From Maritimibacter alkaliphilus HTCC2654 (GTDB lineage: Bacteria; Pseudomonadota; Alphaproteobacteria; Rhodobacterales; Rhodobacteraceae): a stretch of 64,000 bases of DNA. Both the position numbers and the translations under genes were made by a program. This document shows, piece after piece, positions 9,020 to 17,557 of this stretch; positions within the stretch are counted from its first letter, which is position 1; each line of letters opens with the position of its first letter. The stretch lies in the NCBI RefSeq assembly GCF_000152805.1, contig NZ_CH902578.1, forward strand, positions 2,861,029 through 2,925,028, read 5' to 3'. The notes beneath the pieces are model-generated. The model was not told where the DNA came from and ran no database searches. It saw nothing but the letters and a program-made list of their open reading frames with translations.

Positions 9020-10090
9020 ATGGTCGCGATGACCGAAAGCACCGGGCAGTCGGCTGGCGACAGGCAACCGCTTGCTCGCCACGCCACCCTCGCCTTGCTC
9101 GTGCTTCTGTTGATGGTGTCGGTGGCAAGCCTGTTCGTGGGCGCCACGGGTATCTCGCCGATGGAGGTGATCGGTGCGGTTCTGGCAGGCGAACCGATTG
9201 AAACGTCGGCGCGTGTCGTGATCCTCGACATACGGCTTCCGCGCCTGGCGATGGGCGCGCTCGTGGGTGCGTCCCTCGCCGTGGCCGGGGTGGTCATGCA
9301 GGGCTTGTTTCGCAATCCGCTGGCCGATCCGGGCATCGTCGGCGTGTCCGCAGGTGCCGGGCTGGGCGCGATCACCGCGATCGTTCTGGGTGGCCTGCTG
9401 CCCTCAACGGTGGGGGCGGCGCTGGGCTATGCCCTCGTCCCGGTCGCGGCGTTCGTCGGCGGCGGGGTCTCCGTCGTCCTGCTCTACATCGTGTCGACGC
9501 GGAACGGGCAGACCTCGGTCGCGACAATGCTTCTGGCCGGGATCGCACTCAGCGCAATGGTCAGTGCCGTTTCGGGCGTGATGATCTATCTGGCCGACGA
9601 CGCGCAGTTGCGTGACCTGACCTTTTGGGGCTTGGGTTCGCTCGCCGGGGCGACGTGGTCCAAGCTGCTGGCCGCGATGCCGCTGATGGTGCTGGGTCTC
9701 CTGGGCGCGCCGCTTCTGGCCCGCAGCCTCGACACATTGGCGCTGGGCGAAATCGCGGCGCAGCACATGGGCATCGATATCCAGCGCATGAAACGGCTCG
9801 CGGTGGTGATCGTGGCCGCCTCGGTCGGTGCGGCGGTCGCGGTATCCGGTGGGATCGGCTTCGTCGGTATCGTCGTGCCGCATCTTCTGCGCCTCATGAC
9901 GGGGCCATCGCACGCGCCGCTCATCCTCAATTCCGCTCTGCTCGGCGCTTCGATCCTGCTGCTGGCCGACATGATCTCCCGCGTGATCGTGGCACCTGCC
10001 GAGCTTCCCATCGGGATCATCATGGCGCTGATCGGCGGGCCGTTCTTCCTTTGGGTGCTCATCAAGCGCCGTGGCTTCGCGGGGGTATGA
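9020..10090 (+). CDS. hmuU: haem ABC transporter permease (FecCD family)
   Basis: The 356-residue polytopic membrane protein has about nine or ten helices. Family signatures include LPRLAMGALVGASLAVAG, GLFRNPLADPGIVGVSAGAG and GGIGFVGIVVPHLLR, typical of BtuC/FecCD-type permeases. It forms the channel for haem across the inner membrane with HmuV. ATG 9020 lies one base after the hmuT stop with GAGGG seven bases upstream; ATG 9029 is a second option. A longer upstream reading frame inside hmuT is not needed. Confidence 0.93.
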   Translation: MVAMTESTGQSAGDRQPLARHATLALLVLLLMVSVASLFVGATGISPMEVIGAVLAGEPIETSARVVILDIRLPRLAMGALVGASLAVAGVVMQGLFRNPLADPGIVGVSAGAGLGAITAIVLGGLLPSTVGAALGYALVPVAAFVGGGVSVVLLYIVSTRNGQTSVATMLLAGIALSAMVSAVSGVMIYLADDAQLRDLTFWGLGSLAGATWSKLLAAMPLMVLGLLGAPLLARSLDTLALGEIAAQHMGIDIQRMKRLAVVIVAASVGAAVAVSGGIGFVGIVVPHLLRLMTGPSHAPLILNSALLGASILLLADMISRVIVAPAELPIGIIMALIGGPFFLWVLIKRRGFAGV

Positions 10091-10091
10091 C

Positions 10092-10850
10092 ATGCTGAGC
10101 GCAACAAACCTTCGCGTGACGATCGATGGGACGACGATCCTGCACGGCGTCGATTTCATCGCGGAGCCGGGCGAGGTGACGGCCATCGTCGGCCCCAACG
10201 GCTCCGGCAAGTCGACGCTGCTATCCGCCCTGACCGGGACACAGACCTTTGACGGCGAAGCACAGATGGGCGCGCTGGACCTTGCGACCGCGAAGCCCTG
10301 GGAACTGGCGGCGCGGCGTGCAGTTCTGGCCCAGTTCACCTCGGTCGCCTTTCCGTTCACGGTATCCGAGGTCGTGCGCATCGGTGGGGGGGAGCCGGAC
10401 CTCACCACTGCGGCGCTGGCGCGTGTCGGTCTGGGCACCTATGGCACGCGGCCTTATCACGCGCTCTCCGGTGGGGAACAGCAGCGCGTCCAACTCGCCC
10501 GCGTGCTCACGCAGGTCTGGCGACCGATGGATGCGGGCGTTGCGCGGTGGCTGATCCTCGATGAGCCGGTGTCGAGCCTCGATATCGCCCACCAACTCGA
10601 CGTGATGGAAATCGCGCGGGATTTCGCGCGCGCCGGCGGTGGGGTCGTCGCGGTCATGCACGATCTGAACCTGACGGCGATGTTCGCGGACTCGGTCGCG
10701 CTCATGTCGAAGGGTCAGGTCGTTCGGCAGGGTGCCGTTCACGACGTGCTGACCGATGAGACGTTGTCCGGCGCCTATGGGTGCCGGGTGCAGGTGAACA
10801 TGGCGCCGAGGGGCGGGACATTCGTTCTGCCGCAAGCGTCACAGGCATAG
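10092..10850 (+). CDS. hmuV: haem ABC transporter ATP-binding protein
   Basis: This is a 252-residue ABC ATPase with Walker A GPNGSGKS (about 37-44), signature LSGGEQQRVQLARVL, Walker B WLILDEPVSSLD and switch His in AVMHDLNL. The AQFTSVAFPFTV stretch after the Q-loop is typical of FecE/HmuV-type subunits. It powers HmuU-dependent haem import. The start follows the hmuU stop by one base. The exbB start lies nine bases after its stop, so the motor genes are in the same operon. Confidence 0.93.
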   Translation: MLSATNLRVTIDGTTILHGVDFIAEPGEVTAIVGPNGSGKSTLLSALTGTQTFDGEAQMGALDLATAKPWELAARRAVLAQFTSVAFPFTVSEVVRIGGGEPDLTTAALARVGLGTYGTRPYHALSGGEQQRVQLARVLTQVWRPMDAGVARWLILDEPVSSLDIAHQLDVMEIARDFARAGGGVVAVMHDLNLTAMFADSVALMSKGQVVRQGAVHDVLTDETLSGAYGCRVQVNMAPRGGTFVLPQASQA

Positions 10851-10859
10851 GATACAGTG

Positions 10860-11528
10860 ATGTTTCATGACCGTTGGGACGCGATAATCGGGTTCATGGA
10901 CATGGGCGGTATCGCGATCTGGGTGATCGCCGCCCTTGCCGCCGTCACGGCCGGATTGATCGTCTGGAAAATCCTGCGACTTGGGGCCTCCGGCACATGG
11001 CGCCCGCGCCCAGCCGAGCGTGCCGTGCGTCTTTGGCAATCCGGGCAGCGTGCCGAGGCCCGGCGTCTCGTCGACGGCAGGCGCGGCGTCTACGCCACCC
11101 CCGTCCGCGCCGCGATCGAGGGGATGGGGCGCGACGATATGACCCCCGAAATGACGCGGGAAGAGATTTCGCGCGTGGCGGCGGGCGAGTTGTTTCGCCA
11201 GCGCAAGGGGCTGCGCGCGCTTGAACTGGTGGCGACCATCGCGCCGCTCGTGGGCCTTCTCGGCACCGTGTTGGGGATGGTCGCGGCGTTTCAGGCGTTG
11301 GAGGCCGCCGGAAGCCGTGCCGATCCGTCCGACCTCGCCGGCGGGATATGGGAGGCTCTCTTGACCACGGCGGCCGGGATGGCCGTGGCGATCCCCGCTT
11401 CCGCCGCGCTGACGTGGTTTGAAAGCATCGCGGACCGCGCGCAGGGCCGGATCGAGGATATGGTCACGCGGCTCTTGCTGACTCCCGCGACGGGCGGGGA
11501 GCGTCGCATCCTCGAGGTCGCGGAATGA
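10860..11528 (+). CDS. exbB: ExbB/TolQ-type proton channel subunit of the TonB motor
   Basis: The 222-residue protein has an N-terminal membrane helix (IAIWVIAALAAVTAGLIVW). A cytoplasmic segment follows, then two helices holding the family signatures VGLLGTVLGMVAAFQ and LLTTAAGMAVAIPA. ExbB forms the pentamer that surrounds ExbD and channels protons to energise TonB. A GTG at 10857 directly precedes the ATG and is an alternative start. It overlaps exbD1 by four bases. Its place inside the haem operon suggests a dedicated motor. Confidence 0.9.
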   Translation: MFHDRWDAIIGFMDMGGIAIWVIAALAAVTAGLIVWKILRLGASGTWRPRPAERAVRLWQSGQRAEARRLVDGRRGVYATPVRAAIEGMGRDDMTPEMTREEISRVAAGELFRQRKGLRALELVATIAPLVGLLGTVLGMVAAFQALEAAGSRADPSDLAGGIWEALLTTAAGMAVAIPASAALTWFESIADRAQGRIEDMVTRLLLTPATGGERRILEVAE

Positions 11529-11911
11529 CCACGCTTTCGCTGCCCGCCCCGCGCCGGTCGCGCAGGCCGAGCCTGACCCCGATGATCGACGTGGTGTTCC
11601 TCCTTCTCGTGTTCTTCATGCTCGCCTCGCGCTTCGGCGCGGAAGGCGCGATTGCGATCAGCGGGGCCACGGGTGCCGATGGAAGCTACGACGGCCCGCC
11701 CCGGTTGGTCGACGTTCTTCCAGAAGGCGTGCTTCTGAACGGGAGCGACATCCGCGAAGAAACGCTGGCGACCCAGCTTCGCAAATTGATGCAGAACCCC
11801 GGCGACACCATCGTTCTGCGCGCGCGTGACGGGGCGCAGGTTCAGCGTGTCGTCGATGTGATGCAGGTGCTGTCCGATGCGGGATACCCGGCGCTGGTTC
11901 TGGTGGACTGA
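11525..11911 (+). CDS. exbD: ExbD/TolR-family protein 1, with the membrane Asp
   Basis: The 128-residue protein has a short basic cytoplasmic tail, one membrane helix and a periplasmic domain. The helix begins SLTPMIDVVFLLLVFFMLAS, with Asp22 at the position of E. coli ExbD Asp25, which is essential for proton coupling. It overlaps exbB by four bases and ends directly before the start of a second exbD. I infer that it supplies the proton-carrying residue of the motor. Confidence 0.92.
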   Translation: MTTLSLPAPRRSRRPSLTPMIDVVFLLLVFFMLASRFGAEGAIAISGATGADGSYDGPPRLVDVLPEGVLLNGSDIREETLATQLRKLMQNPGDTIVLRARDGAQVQRVVDVMQVLSDAGYPALVLVD

Positions 11912-12286
11912 ATGCGGATTGCGACCCATCGACAACCGCGCAAGCCAGCCGAGAACGTGATCGCCATGATCAACGTGGTCTTTCTGCTGCTGGTGTTCTT
12001 CCTTATTTCCGCGCGGATCGCCCCGCCGCTCCCGGTTGAGGTCGAACTGCCGACCGCCGAGGGTGGCGAGTTGTCGGGCAGTCCGGATACCATCGTGATC
12101 GGGCCGGACGGAACGCTTCACTTCGCAGGCGTGACGGGGGCGGAAGCCACCGCGAGACTGGCCGATACCGATATGCTACTGACCTTGCGGGTCGATCGTG
12201 GGCTGGACGGCGCCGCCTTCGCGCGGGCCTTGCGGGACATTTTGGCGGTCTCCGACGCGCCCCTGGACCTGATCGTGGAGCCCTGA
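11912..12286 (+). CDS. exbD: ExbD/TolR-family protein 2, membrane Asp replaced by Asn
   Basis: The 124-residue protein has the same layout as its upstream neighbour. Its helix reads NVIAMINVVFLLLVFFLIS, almost identical around the key site. However, codon 21 (11972-11974) is AAC, so the essential Asp is Asn. The protein cannot carry a proton at that position, yet the helix and periplasmic domain look intact. It begins immediately after the exbD1 stop and is followed one base later by tonB. A heterodimer with ExbD1 inside one ExbB pentamer is the simplest reading. Confidence 0.9.
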   Translation: MRIATHRQPRKPAENVIAMINVVFLLLVFFLISARIAPPLPVEVELPTAEGGELSGSPDTIVIGPDGTLHFAGVTGAEATARLADTDMLLTLRVDRGLDGAAFARALRDILAVSDAPLDLIVEP

Positions 12287-12287
12287 C

Positions 12288-13100
12288 ATGCGCGACGGTG
12301 CGGAAGTTCTGGCCCTTTCAGCGATGACCACTGTGCTTGCGCTCCTGCTGGTGCCGGTGCCCCGGCAGGAGGGCGAAGCAAGCTCGGGGGCAGGCGGCGA
12401 AGCGGTCGTGACGGTGGCCGCGTCCTCGGCATCGGTCGAGCAGATGGTCGAACGGTGGGAAGCGCCGCCGGAGGCCGCCGTCGAAACCCCCGCGCTGGAC
12501 GCCCCGCCACCCATCGAAGCCCCGGCGACACCCAGCACACCGCCGCAGCCGACACCGACCGCGCGGCCCCTGCCCATCGCGCCCACGGTGCCGACTTCGC
12601 CCGTGCCGCCCGAAACCGATACCGCCGCCCCCGCGCCTCGACATGCCCCTGATCGGTCGTTGCGCCCGCCGCGCCGCCCTGCCGCCGAACCTCAAAGGCC
12701 CCCCGCACAGGTGGCCAATCAGGCGTCGCAGGCACAGAACCAACAGCGGGCGCAGGGGCAGGGTCACACGGCCAACGCCGGGCAACGTCAGCCGTCGCAA
12801 TCCACCGCCACGGTCAGCGAGGCGAACAAGCGATCCCTGATGTCGCAATGGGGCGGTCAGATCCAAGGCGCGATTGCCCGCCGCGCGCCGCGCGGTGCGG
12901 GAAGCGGCACGGCGGTCGTGCGGCTTACGGTGACGGCGAACGGCGCGCTCGCCGGGGTCACTCTCGCGCGCTCGTCCGGCAATCCGGCCATCGACCGTCT
13001 CGCGCTTCAGGCGGTGCGCTCGGCGGGGCGTTTCCCCGCCGCGCCTGCCGGTCTGGGCGCAGGCCCGTTTTCCTTCTCGGTGCCGATCCAGTCACGATAA
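12288..13100 (+). CDS. tonB: TonB-family energy transducer
   Basis: The 270-residue protein has an N-terminal membrane segment (residues about 7-22) and a long Pro/Ala/Gln-rich spacer (about 55-175) able to span the periplasm. The C-terminal TonB domain contains TAVVRLTVTANGALAGV and SSGNPAIDRLALQAVRSA-RFP. It transmits motor energy to the haem receptor plug. It is the last gene of the operon and starts one base after exbD2. Low-complexity composition of the linker is normal for the family. Confidence 0.9.
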   Translation: MRDGAEVLALSAMTTVLALLLVPVPRQEGEASSGAGGEAVVTVAASSASVEQMVERWEAPPEAAVETPALDAPPPIEAPATPSTPPQPTPTARPLPIAPTVPTSPVPPETDTAAPAPRHAPDRSLRPPRRPAAEPQRPPAQVANQASQAQNQQRAQGQGHTANAGQRQPSQSTATVSEANKRSLMSQWGGQIQGAIARRAPRGAGSGTAVVRLTVTANGALAGVTLARSSGNPAIDRLALQAVRSAGRFPAAPAGLGAGPFSFSVPIQSR

Positions 13101-13131
13101 GGGCGGGCCGACCCATCGGCCGACCCGCCCT
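13100..13131. terminator. hairpin between tonB and the converging ior gene
   Basis: GGGCGGG (13101-13107) pairs with CCCGCCC (13124-13130), with an additional inner CCGA/TCGG pairing. There is no long T-run on either side, so termination may be incomplete or rely on Rho. It sits immediately after the tonB stop and 40 bases before the end of the opposing gene. Confidence 0.45.
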
Positions 13132-13168
13132 TGGTGCGGCGGTTGGACGCCGCGCGATGTTCGCGGTG

Positions 13169-16100
13169 TCAGGCGAGCGCGGCGAGCCGCTCTTCCGCCT
13201 TGGGTTTTTCCACCTTCACCGCGTCCTCCCAAACCGGGCCGTACCCGCGCATTTCCATCGGCGCGCGCAGAATATCTATGCAGGCCTGGGTGTTCTCAGC
13301 CGTGGCCTTGTCGACGACGGTATCCATCACGCCCTCGAACCACCCGATCATCTCACGCTGCATGCGGCGCTCTTCGCCATAGCCGAAGATATCCAAAGGC
13401 GTGCCGCGCAGCCCTTTCAACTTCGCCATCACCCCAAGCGCTGGGCGCATCCATTGGCCAAGTTCGACCTTGTTGGGCCGCCCGCGTTCATCCTTGCCAA
13501 GCGGGAGGAGCGGCGGGGCCATGTGGTAATGCACCTTGTAGTCGCCCGAGAACGCTTCTTTCAGCTCGTCCTCGAAGCCCATCTGCGTATGCAGTCGCGC
13601 GACCTCGTATTCGTCCTTATAGGCCATCACTTTGAACAGCGATTTGGCGGCCTGCGTGGCGAGCGGTGCCTCGGTCCCCTCCGGCAAAGCAGCGCGGAAG
13701 GCGGCCATCCGGTCGCGGTAGCGCTGGGCATAGCCCTCGTTCTGGTAGCCGATCAGGAACGTCGCGCGCTCGTCGATGATCTCGTCCAGCGTCGGTTCGC
13801 GATCTTCGGGCAGGTCGAGACCGCCGAGGATGCTCTCCGGCGCGTGGGCCATGATCCGGCCGATGGCGAAGGCGCGTTTGTTGCCCTCGATCGCCACGCC
13901 ATTGAGTTCGATCGCGCGGTCCAGCGCCCAGAGATCGACGGGGATCAGACCCTTCTGCCACGCGAAGCCCATCATGATGGTGTTGGCGAACACCTGATCG
14001 CCAAGCAGCTTTTCCGACAGCGTGTTGGCATCCAGCGCGGTCAGGTTATCGGCGCCCACCGCCTTGCGGATGGACCCTTCGCGCACCTTGACCATCAGGT
14101 CGGCATCGCGCCGCAGAACGATGTCGCCCGTGGGCATTTCAGCGGTGTTGAGCGCGACTTTGGTGCCCTTGCGGTAATGCGCCGAGGCTTTGGGCGAGGA
14201 GGACACGACCACGTCGCAGCCGATCACCGCGTCCGCCGCGCCATCACCGATCCGCACCTGATGCACGTCGGCGGGCGAGGCGCCGAGGCGGATATAGCTC
14301 AGGACGGTGCCGAACTTCTGCGCGAAGCCTGTGAAGTCGAGCACGGACGAGCCAAGCCCCGACAGGTGCGCCGCCATCGTGATGACCGCGCCCACGGTGA
14401 CGACGCCGGTGCCGCCCACGCCGGTCACGAGCAGGTCGAAGGGATCGTCGAGCGCGGGCAGGATGGGCGCGGGGATGTTCGCGACCATGCCGTTCACGTC
14501 CAGATCCGCCTCGGCCCGCTTGGCGCGTTCGCCGCCTTCGACAGTGACGAAGGAGGGGCAGAACCCGTCGAGGCAGGAAAAGTCCTTGTTGCAGGTCGAC
14601 AGGTTGATCTTGCGCTTGCGGCCGAACTTGGTCTCGCGCGGCTCGACCGACAAGCAGTTGGATTCGACCGAGCAATCGCCGCAACCTTCGCAGACCAGCG
14701 GATTGATATAGGCGAAGCGTTTCGGATCCTCCATCGTGCCGCGTTTGCGGCGACGGCGCTTTTCGGTCGCGCAGGTCTGTTCGTAGATCAGAAGCGACAC
14801 GCCCTTCACCTCACGCAATTCGCGCTGGAGCGTGTCCATCTGGTCGCGGTCGTGGAAACTGGTCTCGGGTGGGAAGTCGGACTTGGTGAACTTGCCGATG
14901 TTGTCCGACACCAGCGCGATGCGCTGAACGCCCTCGGCGCGTGAGGACCAAGCGATGTTCTGCACGCTCACCGGCCCGTCGACGGGCTGACCGCCGGTCA
15001 TCGCCACGGCATCGTTGTAGAGCACCTTGTAGGTGATGTTGGCACCCGCCGCGACGGCCTGCCGGACCGCGAGCGAGCCGGAGTGATACCACGTGCCTTC
15101 GCCGAGGTTCTGGAACTGGTGCTTGCCCCCGTTCCACTTGGACGCGACCGACCACGGCACGCCTTCGCCCCCCATCTGGGCGAAACCGGCGGTGTCGCGG
15201 TCCATCCAGCTTGCCATGACGTGACAGCCGATACCCGCGCCTGCGGTCGAGCCTTCGGGCACGACGGTGGACGAGTTGTGCGGGCAGCCCGAGCAGAAAT
15301 AGGGTGTCCGGGTCGCGCCGGGCGTGTTCAGGATCGGCGGCTCTTCGGCGGTCAGCGCACGGGCCTTTTCCGGCAGGTTCTCGCCCGGGAAAAACGCGTC
15401 GAGCCGCGCGGCGATGATCGGGGCCAATTGGCGGGCGGATAATTCGCCCGTCCACGGCACCAGATCGTTCTCGGCGGCGGCGTCATGTTTGCCGACCATT
15501 TTCTCGGGCTTCTCGCCGGGCCAGTCGTAGAAGTATTCCTTGAACTGGCTTTCGATGATCCCGCGCTTTTCCTCGATGACGAGAACTTCTTTCTTGCCCT
15601 TCACGAAGGACAGCGCATCGCGGCGCGCCAGCGGCCAGACCATACCGACCTTGTAGATGTCGATGCCAAGCGCGCGGCACTTCGCTTCGTCCAGACCCAG
15701 AAGGCGCAGCGCCTCGAGCGTGTCGAGGTGGCCTTTGCCCGTCGTCACGATCCCATAGGGCGCATCGGGCAGGCCGTAGATCGTGCGGTCGATGGGGTTG
15801 GCTTCCACGAAGGCCTCGACCGCCCGCAACTTCGCGCCCATGCGCACCTCGATTTCGGTCGAGGGCGGATCGCTCCGGCGAATGTGGATGCCGCCCGGAT
15901 AATCCTCGCGCTCCGGGTAGACGAAGGTGCGGTCGTCGTGCAGCTCGACCGAGCGCCCGGATTCCACGGTTTCCGAGATCGCCTTGAACCCGACCCATGT
16001 CGAGGAATAGCGGCTGAGGGCGAAGCCGTATTCGCCGAACGTCAGGTATTCCTCCACCGAAGCCGGGTTCAGCACCGGCATGAACCACGCAAGGAACACG

Positions 16101-16597
16101 GCATCCGACTGGTGCGGCATTGAGGATGAAACGCAGCCGTGATCGTCGCCGGCCACGACCAGCACACCGCCCTTGGGGTCGGTGCCATAGGCATTGCCGT
16201 GGCGCAGCGCGTCGCCCGACCGGTCGACGCCGGGGCCTTTGCCGTACCACATGCCGAACACACCATCGACTTCGCAGTCCGGGTGCAGCGTCGCCTGCTG
16301 GCTGCCAAGAACGGCGGTCGCGCCCAGATCCTCGTTCACGGCGGGCATGAAGGTGATTTTGTCCTGATCCAGCCGTTTGCGGGTCTTCCACAGTTCGAGG
16401 TCCAGTCCGCCCAGCGGCGAGCCGCGATAGCCCGACACGAAACCCGCGGTGTTCAGCCCGGCGGCATGATCGCGTCGCGCCTGATCCAGCATGACGCGGA
16501 CGAGCGCCTGCGTGCCGGTCAGAAAAACCCGTCCTTCGGTCAGGTCGTAGCGGTCGGTGAGCTTGTAATCGGGCGTGGTCGCTGGCGCGTGCAACAT
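13169..16597 (-). CDS. indolepyruvate ferredoxin oxidoreductase, single-chain fused form
   Basis: The 1142-residue protein fuses the subunits of archaeal IorAB-type 2-oxoacid oxidoreductases. The N-terminal part holds pyrimidine- and TPP-binding domains (GYRGSPLGGLDLELW, FCSGCPHN, GIGCHVMASWMD). Near residue 650 there is an Fe-S segment, CEGCGDC...C, followed by CNKDFSCLDGFCPSF. The C-terminal part has the gamma-type domain (VTGVGGTGVVTVGAVI). It oxidatively decarboxylates aryl pyruvates from aromatic amino acids to aryl acetyl-CoA using ferredoxin. ATG 16597 has an AGGAGG ribosome site; upstream extensions would run into the operator. The divergent Lrp-type gene is its likely regulator. Confidence 0.92.
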   Translation of the reverse strand: MLHAPATTPDYKLTDRYDLTEGRVFLTGTQALVRVMLDQARRDHAAGLNTAGFVSGYRGSPLGGLDLELWKTRKRLDQDKITFMPAVNEDLGATAVLGSQQATLHPDCEVDGVFGMWYGKGPGVDRSGDALRHGNAYGTDPKGGVLVVAGDDHGCVSSSMPHQSDAVFLAWFMPVLNPASVEEYLTFGEYGFALSRYSSTWVGFKAISETVESGRSVELHDDRTFVYPEREDYPGGIHIRRSDPPSTEIEVRMGAKLRAVEAFVEANPIDRTIYGLPDAPYGIVTTGKGHLDTLEALRLLGLDEAKCRALGIDIYKVGMVWPLARRDALSFVKGKKEVLVIEEKRGIIESQFKEYFYDWPGEKPEKMVGKHDAAAENDLVPWTGELSARQLAPIIAARLDAFFPGENLPEKARALTAEEPPILNTPGATRTPYFCSGCPHNSSTVVPEGSTAGAGIGCHVMASWMDRDTAGFAQMGGEGVPWSVASKWNGGKHQFQNLGEGTWYHSGSLAVRQAVAAGANITYKVLYNDAVAMTGGQPVDGPVSVQNIAWSSRAEGVQRIALVSDNIGKFTKSDFPPETSFHDRDQMDTLQRELREVKGVSLLIYEQTCATEKRRRRKRGTMEDPKRFAYINPLVCEGCGDCSVESNCLSVEPRETKFGRKRKINLSTCNKDFSCLDGFCPSFVTVEGGERAKRAEADLDVNGMVANIPAPILPALDDPFDLLVTGVGGTGVVTVGAVITMAAHLSGLGSSVLDFTGFAQKFGTVLSYIRLGASPADVHQVRIGDGAADAVIGCDVVVSSSPKASAHYRKGTKVALNTAEMPTGDIVLRRDADLMVKVREGSIRKAVGADNLTALDANTLSEKLLGDQVFANTIMMGFAWQKGLIPVDLWALDRAIELNGVAIEGNKRAFAIGRIMAHAPESILGGLDLPEDREPTLDEIIDERATFLIGYQNEGYAQRYRDRMAAFRAALPEGTEAPLATQAAKSLFKVMAYKDEYEVARLHTQMGFEDELKEAFSGDYKVHYHMAPPLLPLGKDERGRPNKVELGQWMRPALGVMAKLKGLRGTPLDIFGYGEERRMQREMIGWFEGVMDTVVDKATAENTQACIDILRAPMEMRGYGPVWEDAVKVEKPKAEERLAALA

Positions 16598-16642
16598 GGC
16601 TTGCGGTCCTCCTGTTCCCCGCGAGTGTAACGCCCGAAACGT

Positions 16643-16695
16643 GAATTCCTGTTCCAGATTTGGCGGCGCAACGGTGAAGTCTGGAACAAGAATTC
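16643..16695. promoter_or_regulatory. large inverted repeat, probable Lrp/AsnC operator
   Basis: GAATTCCTGTTCCAGA (16643-16658) and TCTGGAACAAGAATTC (16680-16695) are inverted copies that match at 15 of 16 positions, with a 21-base spacer. Arm centres are 37 bases apart, about three and a half helical turns. It lies between the divergent ior and Lrp-type genes, ending 21 bases before the regulator's ATG. This is the expected place for an autoregulated Lrp-family site controlling both genes. Confidence 0.7.
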
Positions 16696-16716
16696 GATTT
16701 GATTTACAGATTCGGA

Positions 16717-17187
16717 ATGGAGAACCAGATTTCAATCAGTGAACGGGACCGCAGGATCGTTTCCCTGCTTCAGGCGGACTCGCGGATTTCCAACGCCGAT
16801 CTGGCGGAGCGAACGGGCATGTCCACCTCGGCCTGCTGGCGGCGGGTCAAGGCTTTGGAAGAGGCGGGCGTGATCGCGCGTTACGGCGTGGTCGTGGATC
16901 AGGAGCGGCTTGGCCTGAGGTTTCAGGCCATCGTCGAGGTGCAACTCATTCGCCACGATCCCAACGAGGTCTCGCAATTCATTCGGGCGCTTGAGGCGCG
17001 GCACGAGGTGCAGGAATGCTGGGCGACGACGGGCGACGCCGACTATCACATGCGTGTGGTGTGTGAGGATATCGCGACCTACAATCGGTTCCTCGAGGAA
17101 TTCCTGTTTCGTCAAAGCGCCGTGCGGGCGGCCCAGACCAACGTGGTTCTGAAGTCGGTCAAACGCGCGAGCGGCCTGACGATCTGA
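16717..17187 (+). CDS. Lrp/AsnC family transcriptional regulator
   Basis: The 156-residue protein has an N-terminal winged helix-turn-helix (SERDRRIVSLLQADSRISNADLAERTGMSTSACWRRVKAL, in parts) and a C-terminal RAM ligand-binding domain. In the RAM domain CWATTGDADYHMRVVCED carries the usual Gly-Asp-x-Asp loop that binds amino acids. Such proteins sense amino acids and usually control a divergent catabolic gene, here the indolepyruvate oxidoreductase. ATG 16717 is preferred over an in-frame TTG at 16699; neither has a strong ribosome site. Confidence 0.9.
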   Translation: MENQISISERDRRIVSLLQADSRISNADLAERTGMSTSACWRRVKALEEAGVIARYGVVVDQERLGLRFQAIVEVQLIRHDPNEVSQFIRALEARHEVQECWATTGDADYHMRVVCEDIATYNRFLEEFLFRQSAVRAAQTNVVLKSVKRASGLTI

Positions 17188-17557
17188 AATGCGCCGGGGC
17201 GGGGTCGGTCAAACCGCGACTGGGCACCTGAGTCGTCACGGCGATGAGCGGCGCCAAGCGCGTTCTTCACCGAAGCGCCGCTCAAGAAATGAACGACACC
17301 ACCCAAGAGCGCACAATTATTAGGCTGTTTCCCCGTTCGAACCGCAATTTGGCGGGGAAAATTTGCCCAATCCCGCCCATGCTCAAAAGGTATGCATGCC
17401 CAACGCCACGCGGGGACATCGCGTCAGGGGGTGTGTGACGGCCCACCATTTGCAACCGGAGGCCGCCACACGGATGCAACGAAGTTGCGGGGACAGACAT
17501 GGGGAGCGAATGCCCGTTGGGCAAGTGCGACCTGACGTCCCTGCTTGGGAGAGTCTT
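17188..17557 (+). other. intergenic leader of the urt operon
   Basis: This 370-base stretch holds no gene I can support. It must contain the urtA promoter. Two short perfect stem-loops lie in the probable leader: GCAAC-GAA-GTTGC (17476-17488) and TGCCC-GTT-GGGCA (17511-17523). A TGGC...TTTGC stretch near 17350 resembles a sigma-54 promoter, but the GG to GC spacing is 14 rather than 12. Nitrogen control by NtrC is expected for urt operons, but no clear site is visible. Confidence 0.4.

Noticed and set aside
12848-14944. Long rightward open frame (698 codons) across the end of tonB and the ior gene
   Set aside because: It is antisense to the well-supported ior gene, rich in Arg, His and Gly, and matches no family. 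Long antisense frames are common at this G+C.
16598-16735. N-terminal extension of the ior gene to 16735
   Set aside because: It would cover the inverted repeat and the start of the Lrp-type gene, while AGGAGG lies directly before ATG 16597.
17340-17370. Sigma-54-like promoter (TGGC...TTTGC) upstream of urtA
   Set aside because: The distance between the GG and GC elements is 14 instead of 12 bases, which sigma-54 does not tolerate well.
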